11,135 bases of DNA from Haemophilus parainfluenzae (GTDB lineage: Bacteria; Pseudomonadota; Gammaproteobacteria; Enterobacterales; Pasteurellaceae): NCBI GenBank assembly GCA_018381425.1, contig JAGZRY010000035.1, positions 1-11,135 of the forward strand, read 5' to 3'. A model generated the notes under the pieces. The model worked only from the letters and a program-made list of their open reading frames with translations. It was not told the DNA's origin and searched no databases. This document shows, piece by piece, positions 1-4,705 of this stretch (position 1 is the stretch's first letter; every line of letters starts with the position of its first letter). The position numbers and the translations under genes are program-made.

Positions 1-3
1 AAC

Positions 4-33
4 AAAGTGCGGTTAAATTTAATCGCATTTTTT
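4..33 (+). terminator. Rho-independent terminator built on an uptake signal sequence
   Basis: Bases 8-15 (TGCGGTTA) pair with 20-27 (TAATCGCA) as an 8-bp stem containing one G-T pair, with loop AATT, followed by six T (28-33). AAAG at 4-7 can extend the stem into the T run. On the + strand this is a good intrinsic terminator for a gene lying left of the window. On the - strand the stem has an A-C mismatch and only CTTTGTT follows, so it could stop the tRNA operon only weakly. Confidence 0.7.
5..13 (+). repeat. DNA uptake signal sequence, inside terminator stem
   Basis: Exact AAGTGCGGT, the Hin-type 9-mer bound during natural transformation in Haemophilus and relatives. It forms the ascending arm of the terminator at 4-33. 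Confidence 0.85.
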
Positions 34-59
34 ATACAAAAGAAATAGAGAAAATAAGA

Positions 60-134
60 TGGCTGGGGTACTAGGATTCGAACCTAGGGATGCCGAGATC
101 AAAACCCGGTGCCTTACCGCTTGGCGATACCCCA
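60..134 (-). tRNA. tRNA-Gln (anticodon UUG), distal copy
   Basis: On the - strand a 75-nt cloverleaf begins TGGGGTATCGCC and ends GTACCCCAGCCA, with the CCA encoded. The anticodon stem CCGGG/CTCGG, which contains one G-U pair, encloses the loop TTTTGAT, giving anticodon TTG. The T arm contains GGTTCGAATCC. It is nearly the same as E. coli glnU/W and is the last gene of the Met-Leu-Gln-Gln operon. Confidence 0.97.
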
Positions 135-181
135 ACTGAAATTCTTTAATTGGAAATAAAGAAGATTTTATTTAGATAGTA

Positions 182-256
182 TGGCTGGGGTACTAGGATT
201 CGAACCTAGGGATGCCGAGATCAAAACCCGGTGCCTTACCGCTTGGCGATACCCCA
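182..256 (-). tRNA. tRNA-Gln (anticodon UUG), proximal copy
   Basis: Identical over all 75 nt to the copy at 60-134, with loop TTTTGAT giving anticodon TTG and CCA encoded. It lies 27 bp downstream of tRNA-Leu in the same transcript. No CUG-reading Gln tRNA is present in this cluster, so both Gln genes read CAA and, by wobble, CAG. Confidence 0.97.
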
Positions 257-283
257 ACTACTATTTGACTGCAAGCTGATAAA

Positions 284-368
284 TGGTGCGGGACGAGGGA
301 CTTGAACCCACACACCTCTCGGCGCCAGAACCTAAATCTGGTGCGTCTACCAATTTCGCCAGTCCCGC
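284..368 (-). tRNA. tRNA-Leu (anticodon UAG)
   Basis: An 85-nt class II tRNA on the - strand. The acceptor GCGGGAC pairs with GTCCCGC, followed by ACCA. The anticodon stem CCAGA/TCTGG holds the loop TTTAGGT, giving TAG, which reads CUN codons. A long variable arm (GCCGAGAGGTGT) and the T arm with GGTTCAAGTCC are visible. It corresponds to E. coli leuW and lies only 5 bp after tRNA-Met. Confidence 0.97.
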
Positions 369-373
369 AAATT

Positions 374-450
374 TGGTGGCTACAGCGAGATTCGAACTTG
401 CGACCCCAACATTATGAGTGTTGTGCTCTAACCAACTGAGCTATGTAGCC
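374..450 (-). tRNA. Elongator tRNA-Met (anticodon CAU), first gene of the operon
   Basis: A 77-nt cloverleaf with acceptor GGCTACA pairing with TGTAGCC, followed by ACCA. Anticodon stem CAACA/TGTTG encloses loop CTCATAA, giving CAT. The first acceptor pair is a normal G-C and the anticodon stem lacks the three consecutive G-C pairs of initiator tRNA, so this is the elongator, matching E. coli metT/metU. A CAT tRNA could in principle be the lysidine-modified Ile type, but the body matches Met. Confidence 0.95.
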
Positions 451-485
451 ATCATTTGCTTTACCTTATCGGCTTTGCGGGGCGT

Positions 486-514
486 ATTATCCTGATTTGA
501 CCTATTCTCGTCAA
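486..514 (-). promoter_or_regulatory. Sigma-70 promoter of the tRNA operon
   Basis: On the - strand TTGACG (514-509) and GATAAT (491-486) are separated by exactly 17 bp. Just downstream is a GC-rich discriminator, ACGCCCCGC, which in stable-RNA promoters is the hallmark of stringent (ppGpp) control. The mature tRNA-Met begins at 450, leaving a short 5' leader for RNase P to remove. Confidence 0.85.
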
Positions 515-543
515 TCATTTTTTTGCAAAAAACGGATTTTTTG
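515..543 (-). promoter_or_regulatory. UP-element-like phased A/T tracts upstream of the tRNA promoter
   Basis: Read on the - strand, runs of A6, T6 and A7 lie directly upstream of the -35 box, with centres near 539.5, 529.5 and 521, roughly one helical turn apart. The arrangement of an A run, a T run and an A run at about -38 to -60 resembles the RNA polymerase alpha-CTD UP-element consensus. Bases 526-532 and 537-543 also form a perfect 7-bp inverted repeat, but no T tail follows that would make it a terminator on the - strand. Confidence 0.5.
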
Positions 544-573
544 ATTTAGTTGATTATAAATAAAACGCTTTTG

Positions 574-1317
574 CTATTTTTTGTTCACATCAAGAACGGA
601 GATCATTCCAACAAAACGCTTCCAATGCAAGGTGTTAAATTGCCCTGGAATGTACCAATTAGATATTGTTCCATCAAGATATAAGGCATCATGACAACCT
701 ATTTTCAGCAAACCTTGGTTTAAAGTATAAAGGTTAGGTTCACCTTTTATCGTCATCAAGAAAAGTAATTCATTTTGTTTCGTCAAACACACTGCATTAC
801 GCTTATGATAGCTTTCTAAGCTTGCTCGAAATTGCGGATTCATTTTTCCATGAATAATTAACATTGGGCCTGATTGCAACGCAAAGTCTGGCTTGAGTTT
901 GCTTTTTTGATACTCAGCTGTTGTTAAAATGTAGGGTTTATTTCCAGCAATGGCGAATACCCCATTAGGCTGCACATGGAAATTACCTTTGCCTGCTTTT
1001 GTATTTAACGCATTGAGCTCTTTTCCTTGCTCAATCCATAACCCTGCAGGCACATTATTCATGCTATAAATGCCTGCATTCATGACCATTTTCACGTTAT
1101 AGCTATCTTCTAAGGCATTTTTGAGGCGTGTTAAACTTTGATAATCGTTACCTTCAGCATCTTTCCAATGTAGCTGCACTTCTTCAGGTTTAGCTTGGAA
1201 AATCCCGTAAGTAATATTGCCATCATTAAAGGTTCGATATTCAGCTAAGGCTGATATACTCATCAGTAGCGATAAGCCACCTAAAAGTGCAGTCAAAAAT
1301 CTAATCTTTTTTTTCAT
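574..1317 (-). CDS. Secreted phosphodiester glycosidase (NAGPA/DUF2233) family protein, YigE-like
   Basis: The 247-residue product starts with a clear Sec signal peptide: basic MKKK, a hydrophobic core, then ALA at 23-25 with cleavage expected before E26. It is therefore probably periplasmic. The rest fits the family named for the N-acetylglucosamine-1-phosphodiester alpha-N-acetylglucosaminidase domain, with NAGIY at 80-84, PNGVF at 117-121, LQSGP at 147-151 and ALYLDGTIS at 211-219. The family hydrolyses sugar-phosphodiester bonds, but the substrate of the bacterial homologues, including E. coli YigE, is not established to my knowledge. The ATG overlaps the last 17 nt of hemA in another frame, and no good Shine-Dalgarno precedes it, so translation probably depends on ribosomes finishing hemA. 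An A8 run lies right after the start. The family call is fairly sure; the biological role is unknown. Confidence 0.8.
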   Translation of the reverse strand: MKKKIRFLTALLGGLSLLMSISALAEYRTFNDGNITYGIFQAKPEEVQLHWKDAEGNDYQSLTRLKNALEDSYNVKMVMNAGIYSMNNVPAGLWIEQGKELNALNTKAGKGNFHVQPNGVFAIAGNKPYILTTAEYQKSKLKPDFALQSGPMLIIHGKMNPQFRASLESYHKRNAVCLTKQNELLFLMTIKGEPNLYTLNQGLLKIGCHDALYLDGTISNWYIPGQFNTLHWKRFVGMISVLDVNKK

Positions 1318-2623
1318 TTAAAGGATGGGTTAAATGCAAAGCATTTGAAAAGGCATGCAAGCCTTCCGCATTACCGGATTTCATCATCGCTTGCATGGTT
1401 TGGGTTGGCGCATGAATGAGTTTATTCATTAATTTATAACTCAATTCTTGCAAAATTTTTTCAGCATTCTCACCTTGTTGAATTTGGTGTAAGGCTTTTT
1501 CGAGTAATTCTTGGCGAGTATTCTCCGCCTCATTACGATAATGACGAATCAAATTGGAGAACTGATGAACCTTCAACCACTCGAAAAAATCCGTACATTC
1601 TTGTGTAATGATGTCTTGCGCTTGCTCTGATGCTTGCTCACGTTGAGAAAGATTACGCTGGATAATATCTTGCAAATCATCCACGGTGTAATGATACACA
1701 CTTTCTAATTCCGAGACGTTTTCATCAATATCACGAGGTACGGCGATATCAACCATTAAAGTCGGTCTAAATTGGCGTGCTTTCTCCGCAATTTCAGCCA
1801 TTGCTTTGGTGATTAAAACATTCGGACTGCCTGTTGAGCTGATGACAATATCCGCTTGATTTAACGGTGTTTGCAACTCATCGAGAGAATATACTTCAAT
1901 CGGCGTATTGGAGGCTAAAGTCTCTACCAACTGTTCAGCGCGAGATAAAGTGCGGTTAGCAATCATCAATTTTTTTACACCGTGGCGTAATAAATGACGG
2001 CTAACCAATTCAATGGTTTCACCTGCCCCAACAAGCAAAATTTGTAATTCACGTAAAGATTCAAAAATTTGGCGCGCCAAACTACAAGCTGCATAAGCCA
2101 CCGATACAGCGCTTTCACCAATATTGGTTTCAGTGCGTACACGTTTTGCTGTAGCAAAGGTTTTTTGGAATAAACGAGAAAGCGTGCTCGAAAGTGGAAT
2201 ATTCACCGCTTGATAATAATCTTCACTAATTTGGAAAGCTTGCTTCACCTGTCCTAAAATTTGCGGTTCACCCAAAATTAATGAATCCAAACCACAGGCC
2301 ACGCGCATTAAATGATTTGCAGCTTGTTGATTTTGATGTGTGTAAATACTTTTATTTAATTCATCGACAGAAAGCTGATGAATATTAGCAAACCAATTTG
2401 TACAGTTCGTTTGCCATTGCTTACACTCTTGGGGTGAAATTTGACGATGATGAAGATAAATCTCTGTACGGTTACAGGTAGAAAGAATAACCGCACTTTC
2501 TGCCAAATCTTGTTGGTGAATTTGTTGTAAGGCAAGCTGCCGCTTTTCTTCAGAAAAAGCGACTTTCTCACGAACAGCGACAGAAGCTGTTTTATGATTA
2601 ATGCCTAGAACAAGAAGGGTCAT
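1301..2623 (-). CDS. hemA: Glutamyl-tRNA reductase
   Basis: This enzyme reduces glutamyl-tRNA(Glu) with NADPH to glutamate-1-semialdehyde, the first committed step of C5-pathway haem synthesis. The 440-residue protein opens with [13 protein letters not shown], as in E. coli HemA (418 residues). The catalytic nucleophile is C50 in [10 protein letters not shown]104, in [18 protein letters not shown], matches the active-site histidine. The NADPH-binding loop is GAGETI at 199-204, followed by the helical spine and dimerisation region after about 320. C180 in SVAYAAC aligns with the cysteine (170 in Salmonella HemA) tied to haem binding and feedback. The start has AGG five bases upstream. It has its own leader and probable promoter, and the YigE-like gene follows with overlap, whereas prfA follows in E. 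coli. Its presence argues for haem autonomy, unlike H. influenzae. Confidence 0.96.
   Translation of the reverse strand: MTLLVLGINHKTASVAVREKVAFSEEKRQLALQQIHQQDLAESAVILSTCNRTEIYLHHRQISPQECKQWQTNCTNWFANIHQLSVDELNKSIYTHQNQQAANHLMRVACGLDSLILGEPQILGQVKQAFQISEDYYQAVNIPLSSTLSRLFQKTFATAKRVRTETNIGESAVSVAYAACSLARQIFESLRELQILLVGAGETIELVSRHLLRHGVKKLMIANRTLSRAEQLVETLASNTPIEVYSLDELQTPLNQADIVISSTGSPNVLITKAMAEIAEKARQFRPTLMVDIAVPRDIDENVSELESVYHYTVDDLQDIIQRNLSQREQASEQAQDIITQECTDFFEWLKVHQFSNLIRHYRNEAENTRQELLEKALHQIQQGENAEKILQELSYKLMNKLIHAPTQTMQAMMKSGNAEGLHAFSNALHLTHPLNEKKD
1948..1956 (+). repeat. DNA uptake signal sequence in hemA
   Basis: Exact AAGTGCGGT. Read in hemA on the opposite strand it encodes part of NRTL in the NADPH-domain segment [10 protein letters not shown], showing a USS accommodated in coding sequence. 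Confidence 0.85.
2490..2498 (-). repeat. DNA uptake signal sequence in hemA
   Basis: Exact ACCGCACTT on the + strand. In hemA it encodes the E-S-A-V stretch just before the catalytic-cysteine motif. Confidence 0.85.
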
Positions 2624-2631
2624 AAAAACCT

Positions 2632-2667
2632 AATAAAAACAACCGCACTTTTATGAACATGCGGCTT
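2632..2667 (-). promoter_or_regulatory. Terminator-like hairpin in the hemA leader
   Basis: In the - strand transcript AAGCCGCA (2667-2660) can pair with TGCGGTT (2647-2641), giving 5 bp plus 2 bp beyond a bulged base, with a 12-nt loop. GTTTTTATT follows at once (2640-2632). The structure lies between the probable hemA promoter and the start codon, with its T run immediately before the ribosome-binding AGG. It could attenuate hemA, end readthrough from gloB, or simply be a USS placed by chance. The stem is weak, so the call is tentative. Confidence 0.4.
2642..2650 (-). repeat. DNA uptake signal sequence in hemA leader
   Basis: Exact ACCGCACTT. It supplies the downstream arm of the hairpin at 2632-2667 and is one of four exact copies outside a gene in this window. 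Confidence 0.85.
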
Positions 2668-2690
2668 AAGTAGAAAGTAAAAGTTTCGCT

Positions 2691-2719
2691 ATTCTAATGA
2701 ATTGTTGAGAATTGAGCAA
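2691..2719 (-). promoter_or_regulatory. hemA: Probable hemA promoter
   Basis: On the - strand TAGAAT (2696-2691), five of six to the -10 consensus, is preceded at 17 bp by TTGCTC (2719-2714), which keeps only the TTG of the -35 consensus. Transcription would begin near 2684, leaving a leader of about 60 nt that includes the hairpin at 2632-2667. It lies in the 135-bp gap between gloB and hemA. Confidence 0.45.
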
Positions 2720-2758
2720 ATTTCAAGAGAAAAAACTCAAATAAATAACCAAAACGAG

Positions 2759-3460
2759 TTAAAGTTTATCTTTAGCTAAACGCCATTGCGTAAATTCGTC
2801 TAAATTTTTTGCTTGTAAAAACGGGTTAATTTGTTTCTCTAATCCAATTGTTGTTGGCAAACTCGGTTTACCCTCTGCTCGATAACGTTCCACCAAAACA
2901 CGTTGATTTTCAACCGCACTTTTATCCGCCAATATGGTTTCCGCAAAAGCTAAATTACCCAGCGTATATTCATGAGCCGGGCAAACCACGGTTTCATTCG
3001 GTAATTGATTAAAACGTTGCATAGATTCAAACATTTGAGCAAAATTTCCCGTAAATACGCGACCACAGCCTGCAGAAAATAACGCATCACCGCAAAATAG
3101 ATGCCCATCCACCAAATAGCTGACATGCCCTGCCGTATGACCACCGCTTGGCAAAACTTCAATATGATAATGTGCCGTATTAATTACGCCACTATCCACG
3201 ATATTAGTTGCCCCTTTATTTGCACATTCTGTTGGACCGAAAACAGGCACATTAGGATAATATTGCTTAAACTCCGCGACACCTTGCACATGATCATCGT
3301 GATTATGGGTTAATAACACCGCCTCTACATCTAACTTATTCGCTTCTAAATACGGAATTAAACGCGTTATTTCTGGGATATCGATCACAATTACGGGGAA
3401 ATTTTCTCGTCTATAAAGCCAAATATAGTTATCATTGAGTGCAGGAATAGGAACTAGCAT
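2759..3460 (-). CDS. gloB: Hydroxyacylglutathione hydrolase (glyoxalase II)
   Basis: This enzyme hydrolyses S-D-lactoylglutathione to D-lactate and glutathione, the second step of methylglyoxal detoxification in the cytoplasm. The protein has 233 residues and a complete metallo-beta-lactamase-fold metal site: THNHDDH at 51-57 (H52, H54, D56, H57), H108 in GGHTAGH, D125 in FCGDALF and H163 in PAHEY. The C-terminal helical domain that binds glutathione ends in [11 protein letters not shown]. The ATG is preceded by AAGGT at suitable spacing. It is divergent from yafS with a 10-bp gap between start codons, the same head-to-head pairing as gloB/yafS in E. coli. hemA follows on the same strand after 135 bp and probably has its own promoter. 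Confidence 0.95.
   Translation of the reverse strand: MLVPIPALNDNYIWLYRRENFPVIVIDIPEITRLIPYLEANKLDVEAVLLTHNHDDHVQGVAEFKQYYPNVPVFGPTECANKGATNIVDSGVINTAHYHIEVLPSGGHTAGHVSYLVDGHLFCGDALFSAGCGRVFTGNFAQMFESMQRFNQLPNETVVCPAHEYTLGNLAFAETILADKSAVENQRVLVERYRAEGKPSLPTTIGLEKQINPFLQAKNLDEFTQWRLAKDKL
2913..2921 (-). repeat. DNA uptake signal sequence in gloB
   Basis: Exact ACCGCACTT. In gloB it encodes the middle of DKSAVEN in the C-terminal domain, the same S-A-V reading as in hemA and gyrA. Confidence 0.85.
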
Positions 3461-3470
3461 AAATTACCTT

Positions 3471-4187
3471 ATGAAAATAGGATTAACATTTAATTGGAAA
3501 GCCAAATGGCACAAACCACTTCTTTCACCTGAAAGTTGGCAAGCGTTACCACAAGGTGAAGGCTATTGTAACGTATTAACACATTATTTTACCCAATGGA
3601 CACCAAAAATTTTAGGCTATCAAATTCTGAAAGTCGGTGCCTTAAGTGGCGAAATTGCCTTTGACTTGCCTTTACGTCATCAAATTGTGTTAGCTGAAAA
3701 AACAGCGCATTTTCCTACCGCACTTTTAAATGAAAGTGATAGCTTGCTCCAAGCATCGCCATTAACCTTACCTTTTATTGAAAAAGAAATGGATGCCTGC
3801 TTATTGGCAAACACCTTAAATTTTGCACAAGATCCTCATCAAATATTGCGTGAAGCACATCGTGTTTTAAAGGATGACGGTTGGATTTTCATCACGTTAT
3901 TTAATCCGTTGAGTCCCTTGCTTTTCAAACCGAAATTAGGCGAGTTTAAGTTCCGACAATATGCTACTTGGCGAGTGGTTGACTGGCTATCATTATTAAA
4001 TTTTGATGTGATTGCAGAAGAAAGACTATCCATAAAACAAGAGAAGAGCTCGCTCTGCTCTCCGCTCACTGTGATCATTGCCCAAAAACGAACCTATCCC
4101 TTAATACTGAATCCTGAGAAAGCGCGATCAACAATGCCGGCGTTTTTAGAGCCGGCAAGTGCATTTAAAGAAATCAGAACAGAATAA
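3471..4187 (+). CDS. yafS: SAM-dependent methyltransferase-like protein YafS
   Basis: With the ATG at 3471 the product has 238 residues. The Methyltransf_11-like core is visible in EMDACLLANTLNFAQDP (106-122) followed by REAHRVLKDDGWIFITLFNP (127-146), the acidic motif and post-motif strand of class I methyltransferases. WLSLLNFDVI and KRTYPLILNP near the C-terminus match E. coli YafS as I remember it, and the divergent position beside gloB agrees. The glycine-rich SAM loop is degenerate (KVGALSGE, 54-61 instead of GxGxG), so activity is uncertain; no substrate is known to me. The segment before VIIAQKRT seems shorter than in E. coli and contains a strong hairpin (4040-4061). No good ribosome-binding site precedes the ATG; TTG at 3435 is an in-frame alternative start. 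Confidence 0.8.
   Translation: MKIGLTFNWKAKWHKPLLSPESWQALPQGEGYCNVLTHYFTQWTPKILGYQILKVGALSGEIAFDLPLRHQIVLAEKTAHFPTALLNESDSLLQASPLTLPFIEKEMDACLLANTLNFAQDPHQILREAHRVLKDDGWIFITLFNPLSPLLFKPKLGEFKFRQYATWRVVDWLSLLNFDVIAEERLSIKQEKSSLCSPLTVIIAQKRTYPLILNPEKARSTMPAFLEPASAFKEIRTE
3717..3725 (-). repeat. DNA uptake signal sequence in yafS
   Basis: Exact ACCGCACTT, here read in the coding sense as Thr-Ala-Leu within PTALLNE. Confidence 0.85.
4040..4061. repeat. Inverted repeat inside yafS
   Basis: AGAGAAGAGC (4040-4049) and GCTCTGCTCT (4052-4061) are reverse complements except for one position and are separated by two bases. They encode part of QEKSSLCSP, a stretch poorly conserved in the family. The frame stays open. 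Confidence 0.6.
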
Positions 4188-4196
4188 TTATTCTGT
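4179..4196. repeat. 18-bp perfect palindrome holding both stop codons of a convergent pair
   Basis: ACAGAATAATTATTCTGT reads the same on both strands. Its centre TAA/TTA is the stop codon of yafS (4185-4187) and of the yegP-like gene (4188-4190), which abut with no spacer. Both proteins consequently end in Thr-Glu encoded by ACA GAA TAA. No T run follows on either strand, so it is not a standard intrinsic terminator, though a hairpin in either mRNA could protect its 3' end. Confidence 0.85.
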
Positions 4197-4526
4197 CACT
4201 TCTTTGATTACTGCAGAAGATGCATTATTCATTACAGACTCAACGCCTTTTTCTGCTGCAGCTTGAGAAGAATAATATTGGCTACGGCCAATTTCTTGGT
4301 GGTTAGCCGCTTTTAAAATGAAGTAAGGTTTGTCATTTTTCGCTACGCGATATTCAAAGTTTTTCGCATCCACACCATTTTTTTGCACTGATGCAATGCC
4401 GTTTTCAGCTGATGCTTTTGTTTTATAAAGTTCGCTAGTTAAAATAACTTGTCCGTTTGCTGCTTTTAAGTTGAACATAAATTGTCCGTCTTTAGCTACT
4501 TTTAATTCATAAAATCCTTGAGCCAT
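4188..4526 (-). CDS. yegP: YegP-like DUF1508 tandem-repeat protein
   Basis: The 112-residue protein contains two copies of the roughly 45-residue DUF1508 unit. The first is about 5-50 (YELKVAKDGQFMFNLKAANG...TSELY...SAENGIASVQKN) and the second about 57-102 (FEYRVAKNDKPYFILKAANH...SQYY...AAEKGVESVMNN). E. coli YegP is 110 residues with the same layout. It looks cytoplasmic, with no signal peptide or membrane segment. No biochemical role is established for the family to my knowledge. The start is the ATG at 4526, because GGGAG lies 7 bases upstream; a TTG 12 bases earlier has no such support. Its 3' end abuts yafS, and it diverges from ycaO across 179 bp. No convincing -10/-35 pair was found upstream. 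Confidence 0.9.
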   Translation of the reverse strand: MAQGFYELKVAKDGQFMFNLKAANGQVILTSELYKTKASAENGIASVQKNGVDAKNFEYRVAKNDKPYFILKAANHQEIGRSQYYSSQAAAEKGVESVMNNASSAVIKEVTE

Positions 4527-4568
4527 GATGTCTCCCAATTAATTGATTTGTTTATAATTTTACCTACA

Positions 4569-4585
4569 CAGAAAATGCCTTTCTG
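4569..4585. repeat. Short inverted repeat between yegP and ycaO
   Basis: CAGAAA (4569-4574) and TTTCTG (4580-4585) form a perfect 6-bp inverted repeat around a 5-bp centre, about 45 bp upstream of the yegP start. It has operator-like size, but no regulator family is recognised and chance is possible. Confidence 0.3.
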
Positions 4586-4648
4586 CGCCAAATTAATTTA
4601 CCCTTAAAAATCAAGGAAAACAAGAGCTAAAGTGCATAAATTTTATGC

Positions 4649-4677
4649 TTGCCTAGCATCTCAAACTCCCCTATGAT
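4649..4677 (+). promoter_or_regulatory. ycaO: Probable ycaO promoter
   Basis: TTGCCT (4649-4654) and TATGAT (4672-4677) are separated by exactly 17 bp. The -10 is five of six to consensus and lies 28 bp before the ATG, giving a short leader of roughly 20 nt with AGGAA as ribosome-binding site. Confidence 0.6.
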
Positions 4678-4705
4678 CCGAAAGTTTTTTATAACAGGAA
4701 CAATT

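Larger units (their letters stand above)
59..259. repeat. 79-bp perfect direct repeat, two units 122 bp apart
   Basis: Units 59-137 and 181-259 are identical. Each contains a whole tRNA-Gln gene plus one flanking base on one side and three on the other. The 43 bp between the units differ from the sequence on the far side of each, so the repeat ends sharply at the tRNA borders. Perfect identity suggests recent duplication or ongoing gene conversion. Confidence 0.9.

Noticed and set aside
59..259. CRISPR-like repeat-spacer-repeat
   Set aside because: Only two units, and each is a complete tRNA-Gln gene.
1281..1296. AAAAGTGCAGTC, near-USS in the signal-peptide region of the YigE-like gene
   Set aside because: One mismatch in the core 9-mer; left out of the exact USS count.
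2734..2760. Possible gloB terminator: AACTC/GAGTT on the - strand followed by T4
   Set aside because: Only five AT-rich pairs with a 17-nt loop; too weak to call.
3101..3313. Open frame on the + strand opposite gloB
   Set aside because: Shadow of a well-supported gene, with no family features or ribosome-binding site.
4600..4635. TTGTTT-17-TAAATT as a yegP promoter on the - strand
   Set aside because: Only three and four matches to the hexamers in AT-rich DNA; a match is expected by chance.
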